Positions 9,079-18,528 of a DNA stretch of 64,000 nt are shown here, piece by piece (positions within the stretch are counted from its first letter, which is position 1; every line of letters starts with the position of its first letter). The position numbers were made by a program, and so were the translations under genes. Source of the DNA: Litoribacter ruber (GTDB lineage Bacteria > Bacteroidota > Bacteroidia > Cytophagales > Cyclobacteriaceae); NCBI RefSeq assembly GCF_018500185.1, contig NZ_JAHBGI010000001.1, forward strand, positions 434,001 to 498,000, in the 5' to 3' direction. A model generated the notes under the pieces. The model was not told where the DNA came from, did no database searches, and saw nothing but the letters and a program-made list of their open reading frames with translations.

Positions 9079-9519
9079 TTAGTTTTCCATGATGTTATGG
9101 CTGTCCAGCTGTTCCTGCACCCAGTCGATATATTTGGATAGCAGATATTCGTTCCATTTCGCCTTATATTGAGGGGAGTTTTCCAGCACCACGCGGAAAC
9201 TGGAAGTGGCTTTAGTTTTGGCCAAGGCATTGAATAAATCCTCTTGCATGGAGCGTTCTTTGACATGGCGGTCGGCAAACTCCTCCATGATCAAACTCTC
9301 ATGGTAAGGCTCCATTTTGACAAACTCCACGTAATTGTCCGGATCTTCTTCGATTTCGTCCAGAATATCCTCCTCCTCGGGCGTCAGGTCGTAGCTGAAA
9401 TGGTCTTCATCGTCAGGCAAGGAGTAGATTTTCTTGGAATCAATTTCGTAGAAACAAATCAAACCTTTGATTAAGAATCCGGCGATTTTTTGTTTTTCTG
9501 GATTGGTAAGGGAAAGCAT
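9079..9519 (-). CDS. UPF0158-like protein
   Basis: Cytoplasmic protein of 146 aa with no signal or membrane segment. The pattern of an N-terminal segment (KQKIAGFLIKGLICFYE), a strongly acidic middle (EEEDILDEIEEDPDNYVEF) and a C-terminal WVQEQL helix fits the UPF0158 family, whose function is unknown. The family assignment is from memory of the pattern and should be treated as moderate. First gene of a likely three-gene minus-strand unit with the GDPD and the M1 peptidase. Confidence 0.65.
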   Translation of the reverse strand: MLSLTNPEKQKIAGFLIKGLICFYEIDSKKIYSLPDDEDHFSYDLTPEEEDILDEIEEDPDNYVEFVKMEPYHESLIMEEFADRHVKERSMQEDLFNALAKTKATSSFRVVLENSPQYKAKWNEYLLSKYIDWVQEQLDSHNIMEN

Positions 9520-9608
9520 TACGTTTATTGGATGGGTTATTTTTCGGAAAATTAATCAGTTGGGAATAAATTTCAAACCAACTACTTGTAATTTAATTGT
9601 TATCTAAC

Positions 9609-10955
9609 TTAATCGCCCTCAGAGGGGTCGTGGGGAGGTTGGTTTAATACCCTATTATACCTTTCCCGAAGGTCTTTCAAATCCTCTGGCTCGCTAAAGG
9701 AATCCTCACCGGCCCTCATGGCCATATGGACATGTTTTAAGATGACTTCCTCTCGGTCTTTCATCTTTATAAATTTGTTGACTATACTCAAGCCCTCCAT
9801 CAAACGTATCAAAACGGAAGGGTTTTCTTTTCCATATTGTCGCACTTGATTGAAGGCAGCATCTGCCATTCCTGAAAAGTCAAGGCATTTGACCACTAAG
9901 CGTAAACGGTCCCCTTCATCAAATCGGTATGGAGAAGGAAACTTTTTATCAGCCAGCTCACTCAGGTTCGATATCAACTTGTCCAAGGCGGTGATGGCGG
10001 TAAAGGGGTCGTTGATACCCGGGGAAAGGGCACGGGCAATAACTTCCACCAGCTGGTGGATGGCAAATTGGGCATCCTGCGTTGGGGTACGCGCATGGCT
10101 GATCACAAATGACTCTCGGATGCCATCGGCCTGCCCTTCTTCCAAAATCTTGTTGGCGTGAACCTGCACCAGCTCGCTTCCTTTTACAATCAGGTCCCCG
10201 GGGCGGAACTTCACTACCAGAATCAGGTCGTTTTTCTTTGCAAACTTGATCAGATCATTGCCATTAATCAACTGTAGGTAGCCACTTTCTTCCGCATACA
10301 CAAAATCCTTATAGGGTATTTTTTGTATGTATTTATTGATAAAAGTCTCGTCCTGCTCGAGGTTCTCTTTCCCGATGCTGGTTGGGAATATATGGTTTAA
10401 GCTTTTATTTAATTTGTCGCTTACATCTGAGATAATATTATCCGCCTGAATAATCACAGCGATATGGTGGATGTAGGCGATAAGAAGGAAAATATTTGCC
10501 AAGGCAATGATTAAAGTGGCGATAATCGAAATGTTTGGAATAAACTCATCCGTAGAGCCATCCCCTTCTCTTACCACCCTCATAATCAGCAGGCAAAACA
10601 TAAAAGTAGCAATATAAGCCCCGAGCACCGTTTGGTTCAACCGGTCATTCATGAAATTTCTCAGCAGCCTCGATCCATATTCCGAAGATGCCAGTGTTAG
10701 CGCCACCAAGGTGATCGAAAATACGATACTGGTAACATTCAGCATCGCTCCAGCAATCGTGGATAGAATGGCGCGGGCTGAATCCACGTCTTCCGTAATG
10801 ATATAATCAAACAAGCCAAATGGCTCCATGGAATACTTACTGTCCACATGAATGAGGAAAAAGGCCAAAGCTATGGCCGTACTGACAATAAGGGCGGGTA
10901 TAAACCAAAAACTTGTTTTGATCATTTCCCAGAAAAATATCAGTTTGGTTTTCAT
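9609..10955 (-). CDS. DUF2254 membrane protein
   Basis: 448 aa. Four transmembrane segments lie in the first 175 residues, at about 15-35, 65-90, 110-127 and 145-168, followed by a long soluble part that contains the family's SPGINDPFTA segment at about 318-327. This order matches DUF2254 proteins, which have no established function. It is divergent from the P-type ATPase gene, with about 100 bp of shared upstream DNA. Confidence 0.85.
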   Translation of the reverse strand: MKTKLIFFWEMIKTSFWFIPALIVSTAIALAFFLIHVDSKYSMEPFGLFDYIITEDVDSARAILSTIAGAMLNVTSIVFSITLVALTLASSEYGSRLLRNFMNDRLNQTVLGAYIATFMFCLLIMRVVREGDGSTDEFIPNISIIATLIIALANIFLLIAYIHHIAVIIQADNIISDVSDKLNKSLNHIFPTSIGKENLEQDETFINKYIQKIPYKDFVYAEESGYLQLINGNDLIKFAKKNDLILVVKFRPGDLIVKGSELVQVHANKILEEGQADGIRESFVISHARTPTQDAQFAIHQLVEVIARALSPGINDPFTAITALDKLISNLSELADKKFPSPYRFDEGDRLRLVVKCLDFSGMADAAFNQVRQYGKENPSVLIRLMEGLSIVNKFIKMKDREEVILKHVHMAMRAGEDSFSEPEDLKDLRERYNRVLNQPPHDPSEGD

Positions 10956-11054
10956 TACTGATTAGGTATAGGCCTATTTAAACTAAATATAAAATACGTA
11001 CAGGTTGTTTACCTCATTTTTTATGCAAAAAATAAGCAGTAAATTATTGAGGAA

Positions 11055-13553
11055 ATGGAACAGCTACATCAATTCACCGGATTAAATGCTGCGGAGGTAT
11101 TGTCCAGCCGAGAAAAGCATGGAGCTAACTTGATGCCAACTGATAGTAGATGGCGCTGGTTGGAGTTGCTTAAGGAGGTTGTGCTTGAGCCTATATTCCT
11201 GATATTATTGGCTGCAGCCTCCATTTATTTTTTTCTCGGAGAATATCAGGAAGGTATTATCATGTTGATTGCTATTGGGTTGGTTTCGGGTATTTCCCTT
11301 TTTCAGGAAAGAAAGAGCCAAAATGCTATCGATGCGCTGAAGAGAATGAGCAGCCCAAAAGCCAAAGTCTTCAGGGAAGGGGAGCTGCTCACCATTCCAA
11401 GTGAGCAGTTGGTGGTAAATGACCTTATGATGGTGGAAGATGGCGATCTGATACCCGCTGATGCGGAGGTGATCGAGTCCCATGATTTTACGGTCAATGA
11501 AAGTGCCCTGACGGGGGAATCCTTTCCCGTAACCAAGACAGGCAATGGTAAAAAGGAGAGCCTCTACCAGGGAACTTTGGTTTTGGGAGGCAACTGTGTG
11601 GGGAGAGTTACTGCGGTGGGAAAGGACACCACCTTGAATAAGCTAGGCATCAGCCTTCACGGAATTGAAACCAGCAAAACACCGCTTCAGCTTCAAATTT
11701 CCAGGTTCGTCACCGGCATGGCGGCTATAGGAGCGGTGGCTTTTTTTATTGTTTGGGGGCTCAATTATTACCTGTCCGAGAACATCTGGGACAGTCTTCT
11801 GCAGGGACTCACACTGGCCATGTCAGTGCTGCCGGAGGAGATCCCCGTGGCTTTCAGCACATTTATGGCCCTGGGAGCTTTTCATCTTTACAAAAAGCAA
11901 ATCATTACCCGGAGTCCCTATACCGTGGAAACCTTGGGGGCGGCCACGGTAATCTGCGTGGACAAGACAGGGACGCTTACAGAAAATAAAATGGAGTTGG
12001 CAGCCATTTATGAACATGCTTCTGGTAGGCATTTTAGATATAATGATGGACAGGCCGAACTTAATGAAGTGCTGGAATATAGTCTTTGGGCTTCCGAGAT
12101 ATTGCCATTTGATTCCATGGAAAAGGCTATCCACAAAACTTATCAATTGGCCGCAAAAGTGGATATGAGAGGGGCCTATAACATGGTTCATGAATACCCA
12201 TTGGGAGGGACGCCTCCTATTATGACGCACATATTTCAGAATGGCAGCCAAGACAGGAAGATCGCCGTCAAAGGCAGCGTGGAAGGGGTCGTTAAGCAAT
12301 GTGATTTGACCCTGTCCGAAAAGGAAGGTATCATGAAAGTGGTGGATGATTATACCCATCGGGGGTATAGGGTTTTGGCAGTGGGAAAGGTGGCTCATTG
12401 GGTGGGAGCCTTTCCAGAAACCCAGTTTGATTTCCAATTTGAATTCCTGGGGTTGGTCTGCTTCTATGATCCGCCAAAATCCAATATCCCCGAGATCATC
12501 TCCAAGTTTTACAAAGCCGGGATTGAGGTAAAAATGATAACCGGCGATTATGCCAAAACGGCCCAGGCTATTTCTGAGTTGATTGGTATGAAAAACCACT
12601 CATCCGCCCTTACCGGAACCGAAGTGCTAAGTATGGATGCAAATGAACTGCGGGAGAAAGTCAAAAACACCAAGCTGTTTTCCAGGATGTTTCCCCAAGC
12701 CAAAATGAAAGTAGTGGAAGCCTTGAAGGAAAATGGGGAGATAGTGGCCATGACGGGTGACGGGGTGAACGACGGCCCAGCGCTAAAAGCCGCCCACATT
12801 GGAGTGGCCATGGGGCTGAGAGGGACTGAGATCGCCAAAAAAGCTGCTGCACTGGTTCTGATGGATGACGATCTGGCCCATATGGTGGATGCCGTGGCAT
12901 TGGGGCGCAGGATTTATGAAAATCTTAAAAAAGCCATCCAATATATCATTTCCATCCACATCCCCATTATTCTGATAGTTACCCTTCCCTTGGTGTTTTT
13001 CTGGGAATTCACTGCCATATTTTCTCCTATACATGTGATCTTTTTGGAGTTGGTGATGGGGCCTACCTGCTCTATAGTGTTTGAAAACGAACCCATTGAG
13101 CCGGGGTCCATGAACCGTCCACCGAGGAAGATGACTAGCACTTTCTTTTCCCTGCGGGAATTGGCCATCAGCATAGTCCAAGGGCTGGTGATCACGGCAG
13201 GCTGTCTGGGAATTGGGTATTATTATATAGAGGCCGGGGCAAGTGAGCATTTGGTGCGAACCGTTATTTTCTCCACACTCATCTTCAGCAATGTTTTTCT
13301 TACCTTGGTCAACAGGTCTTTTTATTATTCGATTGTCAAAACACTGAGCTACTCTAACAGGCTCATGCCGCTGATATTATTGGCATCTCTGGGGGTATTG
13401 GGACTTGCTTTGTACTTTGAGCCATTGAGAAATGTTTTTGACTTTGCGCCTCTAAATGCCGCTATTTTGCTTCAAACATTAGCAGTCGGGTTTGCCTCGG
13501 TGATTTGGGTGGAGGGGTTCAAACTTTGGCGCAGGGTTTATAAAATAACATGA
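11055..13553 (+). CDS. P-type cation-transporting ATPase (P2-like)
   Basis: ATP-driven cation pump, 832 aa. It has an N-terminal cation-ATPase domain, actuator TGES (153-156), M4 motif SVLPEEIP (257-264), phosphorylation site DKTGTLTE (D303) and hinge TGDGVNDGPALK (about 570-580). Hydrophobic segments flank these in the usual P2 order, and the nucleotide-binding domain is short. The ion is not certain: the PEEIP form of M4 occurs in bacterial Ca2+-like pumps, so Ca2+ export is a guess. It has its own terminator, shared with the convergent DoxD-DoxA gene. Confidence 0.9.
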   Translation: MEQLHQFTGLNAAEVLSSREKHGANLMPTDSRWRWLELLKEVVLEPIFLILLAAASIYFFLGEYQEGIIMLIAIGLVSGISLFQERKSQNAIDALKRMSSPKAKVFREGELLTIPSEQLVVNDLMMVEDGDLIPADAEVIESHDFTVNESALTGESFPVTKTGNGKKESLYQGTLVLGGNCVGRVTAVGKDTTLNKLGISLHGIETSKTPLQLQISRFVTGMAAIGAVAFFIVWGLNYYLSENIWDSLLQGLTLAMSVLPEEIPVAFSTFMALGAFHLYKKQIITRSPYTVETLGAATVICVDKTGTLTENKMELAAIYEHASGRHFRYNDGQAELNEVLEYSLWASEILPFDSMEKAIHKTYQLAAKVDMRGAYNMVHEYPLGGTPPIMTHIFQNGSQDRKIAVKGSVEGVVKQCDLTLSEKEGIMKVVDDYTHRGYRVLAVGKVAHWVGAFPETQFDFQFEFLGLVCFYDPPKSNIPEIISKFYKAGIEVKMITGDYAKTAQAISELIGMKNHSSALTGTEVLSMDANELREKVKNTKLFSRMFPQAKMKVVEALKENGEIVAMTGDGVNDGPALKAAHIGVAMGLRGTEIAKKAAALVLMDDDLAHMVDAVALGRRIYENLKKAIQYIISIHIPIILIVTLPLVFFWEFTAIFSPIHVIFLELVMGPTCSIVFENEPIEPGSMNRPPRKMTSTFFSLRELAISIVQGLVITAGCLGIGYYYIEAGASEHLVRTVIFSTLIFSNVFLTLVNRSFYYSIVKTLSYSNRLMPLILLASLGVLGLALYFEPLRNVFDFAPLNAAILLQTLAVGFASVIWVEGFKLWRRVYKIT

Positions 13554-13576
13554 GGCCAGGTTGGCCCGGCCTCATG
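13549..13576. terminator. Bidirectional terminator between the ATPase and DoxD-DoxA genes
   Basis: Arms CATGAGGCC (13549-13557) and GGCCTCATG (13568-13576) are perfectly complementary with an internal loop of 10 nt. The left arm overlaps the ATPase stop codon, and the right arm ends 3 bp before the convergent gene's stop. Confidence 0.8.
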
Positions 13577-13579
13577 CTT

Positions 13580-14617
13580 TTACTTATATACAGGGATAGT
13601 CCATTCAGCACCGCTGATATCCGTTAGCCTCAATCTATATTCATTTTTATTCAATGAAGTTAGGCTAGTGTCTTCTATCCGCAGACGTGCTTTGCCGCCT
13701 AAAGGAATGATCAAACTGTGGGCACCTGGTTTAACTTTGGTCACATAAGTATTGGCAATCTGACTTTCCGGGAATGCTGCCAGCTCTTTGCCATCCAATT
13801 CCAAAACCGCCTCGCCATTTGGCTCCTCTAGCGCTATTCCGATTAGCCAAGAGCCGTATACATCAACACCTTCCACTCTGAAAACGGTAAATTCCAAGCT
13901 GCCATTTTCCAGCTGTGGTTTTGATAGCTCAAGTTTAGGCTTCACGGATTTGTTGTGAAGTGTTCCCCAAACCCCTCCATGGAAAACCTGGTTGGTTAGA
14001 AGGGTTATAAATAAAATGGCCAAAGAGCCCCCCAAAACCAGCTTGTGCAAGACATTGGCCTTGATCGGCATTACACCGGAGGCCAGCCAGGAAAACCAGG
14101 GCTTCTCGTTGATTGAGGGGTGGTTTTTCATTAGATAATAATCTAAAGAATACCGGCCACTGCCTGATAGAAAGACGGTAAAGCCAACCGCAATCCCTAA
14201 AATGCCGATTTGCCATTCGTCCAGACAGGTTGTTCCTATCCATCCGGCGCCAAGCAAGATGCCCATTGCCAATCCAAACACCCCTACACTCATCAATCGG
14301 GTGAATAAACCCAGCATGAAAAGTAGACCTACCACCGCTTCCACTAGGGTGAAAACAGTCATGGCTATCCATAAAATATCGGGGTTCAGCAACAGATATT
14401 CAATCATAGGCTGTATGCCCAAGGCATTGGGGAGGAAATGGTTGAATTTCTCACCAATGTAGCCTGGGGCATCCGGGTCGAGCTTGTTTTCCAAAACTAA
14501 CCTTCTCCAAAATGCAGAGAAGTATGTCCATCCGGCCACTAATCTCAGGGCAAGGGAAAATAGTCCAGCCAGTTCATAGGAATGGCCGTCATAAGATTTT
14601 AATTCTTGTGATTTCAT
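13580..14617 (-). CDS. DoxD-DoxA fusion (thiosulfate:quinone oxidoreductase-like)
   Basis: 345 aa. The N-terminal half has four transmembrane segments (about 12-35, 80-105, 108-128, 135-155) of the DoxX/DoxD type. The C-terminal part (about 205-345) is a periplasmic beta-rich DoxA-like domain. In Acidianus these are separate subunits that oxidise thiosulfate to tetrathionate and pass electrons to quinone. The fusion is known in Bacteroidota. Thiosulfate activity is inference, but the sulfur island in this window makes it plausible. A small putative lipoprotein gene lies 44 bp upstream in the same direction. Confidence 0.8.
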   Translation of the reverse strand: MKSQELKSYDGHSYELAGLFSLALRLVAGWTYFSAFWRRLVLENKLDPDAPGYIGEKFNHFLPNALGIQPMIEYLLLNPDILWIAMTVFTLVEAVVGLLFMLGLFTRLMSVGVFGLAMGILLGAGWIGTTCLDEWQIGILGIAVGFTVFLSGSGRYSLDYYLMKNHPSINEKPWFSWLASGVMPIKANVLHKLVLGGSLAILFITLLTNQVFHGGVWGTLHNKSVKPKLELSKPQLENGSLEFTVFRVEGVDVYGSWLIGIALEEPNGEAVLELDGKELAAFPESQIANTYVTKVKPGAHSLIIPLGGKARLRIEDTSLTSLNKNEYRLRLTDISGAEWTIPVYK

Positions 14618-14661
14618 TTAATGCAATTAGAAGTTCAAATAATTTTGGCTGTAAAAGGTGA

Positions 14662-14982
14662 TTACATCAGCCAAGACTTCCATTGCTTAAATAAGATGTA
14701 TAAGGGGAGTTTTGCCCATGAGCCAATATTATTATTGGATTGTGGGGTGAATTGTTGTAGGGTCTTAAATGAAAAAGTTGACCGGGCTGCTTCTGCAAAA
14801 CCAAGTCCTACATGGTGCTCCGAAACCTCAAAGGCCTCAACCTTTTCGCCCCAAGCCAAATCATCATGGATTTCGCAGCCCTCATTTTGAAGGATGGGCT
14901 TTGTGACGTTAAGAGGTTTGGGAATGGAGACTTCAAAATACTCCGAAATGGCTTTCCTGCTATTGCAGGCCATGACAAGCAT
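14662..14982 (-). CDS. Putative small lipoprotein upstream of DoxD-DoxA
   Basis: 106 codons from ATG at 14982; family not recognised. The frame stays open upstream of this ATG, and the preceding codons read RRISLYLLSAV, which joined to MLVMAC gives a convincing lipoprotein signal and lipobox. No ATG, GTG or TTG precedes that stretch within about 25 codons; a GGAGG sits at 15010-15014. Either a non-standard start is used, the gene is damaged at its 5' end, or the resemblance is chance. The distal part is Lys/Trp-rich and ends LFKQWKSWLM. A TACCTTTG box lies at 15087-15094. Confidence 0.35.
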   Translation of the reverse strand: MLVMACNSRKAISEYFEVSIPKPLNVTKPILQNEGCEIHDDLAWGEKVEAFEVSEHHVGLGFAEAARSTFSFKTLQQFTPQSNNNIGSWAKLPLYILFKQWKSWLM

Positions 14983-15086
14983 TACCGCACTTAAAAGGTA
15001 AAGTGAAATCCTCCGAAGCGTTGAAGCTTGGTTTTTATGGGCGGTATTTAAATCTTGAGCTCTGATTTTTTGAAGCTAGGTTTACC

Positions 15087-15094
15087 CAAAGGTA
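15087..15094 (-). promoter_or_regulatory. -7 box (TACCTTTG) ahead of the lipoprotein/DoxD-DoxA unit
   Basis: Exact match to TAnnTTTG on the minus strand, about 105 bp upstream of the ATG at 14982 and close to the region where the open frame extends. No Crp/Fnr-like palindrome is present at the expected distance. Confidence 0.4.
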
Positions 15095-15193
15095 AAAATC
15101 TTTGTGATAAGGTATAAATAAATAGAAGAGGAATAAGTTCCTCAACTCTTTAATCCTAAAATTAGGTAATGACTGTTTTTGGTAGGCATTACT

Positions 15194-15201
15194 TATATTT
15201 G
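15194..15201 (+). promoter_or_regulatory. -7 box (TATATTTG) for the Na/Pi cotransporter gene
   Basis: Exact TAnnTTTG match 19 bp upstream of the ATG at 15221. A TTTTTG stretch at 15176-15181 may be part of the upstream element, though the spacing is shorter than usual. Confidence 0.5.
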
Positions 15202-15220
15202 CTTATAAGCTGTACGATTA

Positions 15221-16876
15221 ATGGGAGAACCAAGTTTTGATTTTTGGCGGTTCCTGGCCGGCATAGGGGTGTTTCTTTTTGGTATGAGCCAACTGGAGAC
15301 AGCCTTGAAAGAGCTTGCCGGGAAATCTTTCCGCAAAATGCTGCAAAGCCTGACCGACCAGTCCTGGAAAGGGGTGCTGGTGGGCGCTTTGATCACGGCG
15401 GTTTTGCAGAGCAGCTCCTTGGTGACCCTAATGGTGCTGGCGTTTTTAGGAGCCAAAGTCATCAATCTCCGCAGTTCCCTAGGCGTGATCTTGGGGGCCA
15501 ATTTGGGCACCACCATTACCGCTTGGATTGTGGCTACCTTGGGCTTTAAGCTAAGTGTGGCCGATTTTTCCCTACCTTTTCTGGGATTGGGGAGCCTATC
15601 TGTCATTTTTCTGCAGCAACGGCCGGTGCTGAAAAACATAGGCTATTTCTGTATAGGTTTTGGATTGCTTTTCTTGGGCTTGGATTTCATGAAGGTGGCC
15701 ATTGAAGAGGTTGCCACTCAGATTGATTTTAAGCAATATCAGCATTATGGCCTGTGGATGTTCTTGGGCATTGGGATCATTGTTACTGCGCTGATCCAGT
15801 CCAGTTCGGCCATGATGGTGATCATTCTCTCCGCTGTGCATGCAGATGTGGTGACCCTCACACAGGCGGCCGCAATGGTAGTGGGGGCCAATATTGGCAC
15901 CACCATTACCGTGGCCATAGGAGCCATGGGCGGGGCGGCCGATAAAAAGCGCCTGGCCTTGGCACACCTGCTCTTCAACTTGGTCACGGGCTTGATCATT
16001 TATGCCTTCATAGCGGATTTGATCAACTTGACCCTCATGCTCTTTCCAGTTCAGGATGCGCTGATTGATTTGGTGATCTTCAGTACATTTATCAAGTTGC
16101 TAGGCGTGTTCCTATTCCTTCCTTTTCTGGGGCTTTTGGAAAAATGGCTCAAGCGCCGGTTTTCGAAATCAGAACCCAAAGGTCAGACCCTTTACATCAA
16201 AAACGTGTCTACCAAGGTACCTGAGGTGGCGGTTTCGGCCGTGGAAAAGGAGGTGGCGGCGACTTTTGAGAAAACAGTGGATTTTATAATTGGCACTTTC
16301 CAGGCGGGTAAAAAACGGCAGAAAATGCCTACATGGAGAAGGATTGTCAGCGAAGTGAAAGACCCCATCGAAAATTACAACCAGCTCAAGGTAATCGAGG
16401 ATGAGCTTACCGCCTACCATGTTTCCTTACAGGAGGAGGTGCTTAGTGAGAGGGAGGCGGAGTCCCTCACCAATCTCATGCTCAGCTTACGGTCTATGAT
16501 TTTTGCAGCCAAAGACATCAAAGATATCCAACACAACCTGCGACAGATGGAAAATTCGGAGGATACACTCACTACAGAGATCTTGAAAAAGCTGAGAAAC
16601 CAGCTCAAAAATAGTTTGTTGGACTTAGAAGAAAGGGTTCAGGCCGGATCTTTGACCTTTAACAACCTGAATGCTTGGCGATATGGGAATGAACTCTCCC
16701 TCAAAGAAATCAATACCTTCCTGCATTTGGAATTAAGAAAAAACAAACACGAACTCTTTCCAGTATCCACCTTGGCCAATGTAATCCGGCAAACTTCCAC
16801 CTCATTGGACAACCTGGGGAATGCCATAGATTTTTGGAAATTCAGGACGCAACCGGAAAAAGTGGAGGCTAATTAA
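15221..16876 (+). CDS. Na/Pi cotransporter family protein with PhoU-like C-terminus
   Basis: Predicted sodium-phosphate symporter of the inner membrane, 551 aa. The internally duplicated NptA core shows QSSS twice (63-66 and about 190-194) and GANLGTT / GANIGTT (92-98 and about 224-230). The C-terminal 200 residues are helical and soluble, like a PhoU domain. The last 4 bp overlap the convergent CPA2 antiporter gene, so the two transcripts collide. It may move phosphate outward or inward; direction cannot be told. Confidence 0.9.
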   Translation: MGEPSFDFWRFLAGIGVFLFGMSQLETALKELAGKSFRKMLQSLTDQSWKGVLVGALITAVLQSSSLVTLMVLAFLGAKVINLRSSLGVILGANLGTTITAWIVATLGFKLSVADFSLPFLGLGSLSVIFLQQRPVLKNIGYFCIGFGLLFLGLDFMKVAIEEVATQIDFKQYQHYGLWMFLGIGIIVTALIQSSSAMMVIILSAVHADVVTLTQAAAMVVGANIGTTITVAIGAMGGAADKKRLALAHLLFNLVTGLIIYAFIADLINLTLMLFPVQDALIDLVIFSTFIKLLGVFLFLPFLGLLEKWLKRRFSKSEPKGQTLYIKNVSTKVPEVAVSAVEKEVAATFEKTVDFIIGTFQAGKKRQKMPTWRRIVSEVKDPIENYNQLKVIEDELTAYHVSLQEEVLSEREAESLTNLMLSLRSMIFAAKDIKDIQHNLRQMENSEDTLTTEILKKLRNQLKNSLLDLEERVQAGSLTFNNLNAWRYGNELSLKEINTFLHLELRKNKHELFPVSTLANVIRQTSTSLDNLGNAIDFWKFRTQPEKVEAN

Positions 16877-18528
16877 GCTTGCACCTCCTCCATGAGGGTT
16901 TGATAAAACGAAGTGGCTGCCAACTGGTGCGGCAGAAGGACTTGGTCGGGGTTTTCGGCCTGCAGGATCCGTAGATCCTTTTCATGCATGGCAGTCACGT
17001 ATATTTTCCCCTTAAATTCCTGCCTTCTCAAGGCATGGATTAGGTTGATGGATAATTCCGTGCTGGGGACGGTGCAGATCACGCACTTGGCCGTGGTTAA
17101 GGGTAAGGAATCCAATAGATCCGGATCTTCAATGTCTCCATAAATCACATGATCGCCCTTTTTTCGCCACTCCCTGACCACAATGGGATCAAAGTCTATG
17201 GCCAAATATTTTATGTCATGGTACTGATCAAGCAGGTCTGCCACATTGGAACCAAACCTTCCCAGCCCAAATATGATCAAATCATATTTGGCATGAACTT
17301 CCTCTTCAAACTCGGCCTCCCGATACGGATGTCTTTTTTCGAAAATACTCAGGGCAGGGGCTATAAAATCGTAGATGGGATGGCTATAGATGATCAAATA
17401 AGTGGACAATGCGATGGTTATCAATCCCACTAGTGTTATTAACCCTACCACATCCTCAGTAATATGTCCCACCGACAGTCCCAAGCCGGCAAAAATCAGG
17501 GAAAACTCGCTGATTTGGGCTACGGTGAGCCCAGCCAGAAACCCGGTCCTTTTCCTATAGCCCATGACTCCCATGATGATCAAAACGATTATGGGGTTGC
17601 CAACGAGTACGAAAACGGAAAAAATCAGGGAGGAGGGGATTTGGCTTCCTATAATGCCGAGATCCAAGTTTGCCCCTAGATTGACGAAAAAAAACAGCAA
17701 AAGGAAATCCCTCAGGCTTATCAGCCTACTGCTGATGACGTCTTTAAACTGGGAGGAGGCCAGGCTGACCCCCGCCAAAAAGGCGCCAACCTCCCCACTG
17801 AAACCCATAGCGTCACCCAGGGCCGCCATCGCTATAGCCCAAGCAATGGCAAACAAGGTCAGAAGTTCTTGAGATTTTGCCAGAAAAATACTCAGTCTGG
17901 GGATGATAAATTTCATTGCGATGAAAGTCAAGAGACCCAAAACCGCCCCGGCCAGCACCGTGCTGCCCATGTCTTCCCAAAAAGAGCCTCCCTCACTTTG
18001 GCGCATGGCGGATAAGACGATCATGACCAAAATCACCACAATGTCCTGCACGATCAAAAAACCTATCGCTATTTGCCCGTGTAGGGAATCAATTTCTTTC
18101 TTGTCGGAAAGCAGTTTGACAATGATTATAGTACTGGAAAATGTCAGGGCCACGGCAATGTAAAAACTGTGAAGGTAGGAGAAATCCAAAGCCACGCCTA
18201 TAAAAAAACCTATCAGGGAAGTGAATAAAACCTGCCCCAGCCCTGTAAGTAGGGCGATTTTTCCGATCGAGCTGATGATTCTCAGGTCCAGCTTTAACCC
18301 CACGATAAAAAGCAGGATCACGATGCCTATCTCTGCCAGCAGATGGATGTTGTCCTCTGATTTTACCACATTGAGAAAGGCAGGGCCAACCAGGATGCCC
18401 AAGGCAATAAACATCACGATCAATGGTTGCTTCAGCAGTTGCCCAAGCCCGCCCATCAATGCCGCCAAAAACAATATTATGGCAAATTCATAAAAAGGGT
18501 TGTCCGCTAAACTGGAAAGCCAATTCAT
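16873..18528 (-). CDS. CPA2 family cation:proton antiporter with RCK/TrkA-N domain
   Basis: 551 aa. The N-terminal 390 residues hold about 12 transmembrane helices of the Na+/H+ exchanger (KefB/YbaL-like) type, including the segment FLAGVSLASSQF. The C-terminus (about 413-545) begins YDLIIFGLGRFGSNVADLL, an NAD-binding Rossmann fold typical of TrkA-N gating domains. It probably exports K+ or Na+ in exchange for H+. It overlaps the upstream universal stress gene by 4 bp, indicating translational coupling. Confidence 0.9.
   Translation of the reverse strand: MNWLSSLADNPFYEFAIILFLAALMGGLGQLLKQPLIVMFIALGILVGPAFLNVVKSEDNIHLLAEIGIVILLFIVGLKLDLRIISSIGKIALLTGLGQVLFTSLIGFFIGVALDFSYLHSFYIAVALTFSSTIIIVKLLSDKKEIDSLHGQIAIGFLIVQDIVVILVMIVLSAMRQSEGGSFWEDMGSTVLAGAVLGLLTFIAMKFIIPRLSIFLAKSQELLTLFAIAWAIAMAALGDAMGFSGEVGAFLAGVSLASSQFKDVISSRLISLRDFLLLFFFVNLGANLDLGIIGSQIPSSLIFSVFVLVGNPIIVLIIMGVMGYRKRTGFLAGLTVAQISEFSLIFAGLGLSVGHITEDVVGLITLVGLITIALSTYLIIYSHPIYDFIAPALSIFEKRHPYREAEFEEEVHAKYDLIIFGLGRFGSNVADLLDQYHDIKYLAIDFDPIVVREWRKKGDHVIYGDIEDPDLLDSLPLTTAKCVICTVPSTELSINLIHALRRQEFKGKIYVTAMHEKDLRILQAENPDQVLLPHQLAATSFYQTLMEEVQA

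Noticed and set aside
11823-13250. Several long antisense open frames over the P-type ATPase
   Set aside because: They are shadows of a high-coding-density gene with clear motifs on the other strand.
14656-14669. GTGATTACATCAG as a regulator site near DoxD-DoxA
   Set aside because: The spacer is three bases, not four, and it lies at the end of the upstream reading frame without a -7 box.
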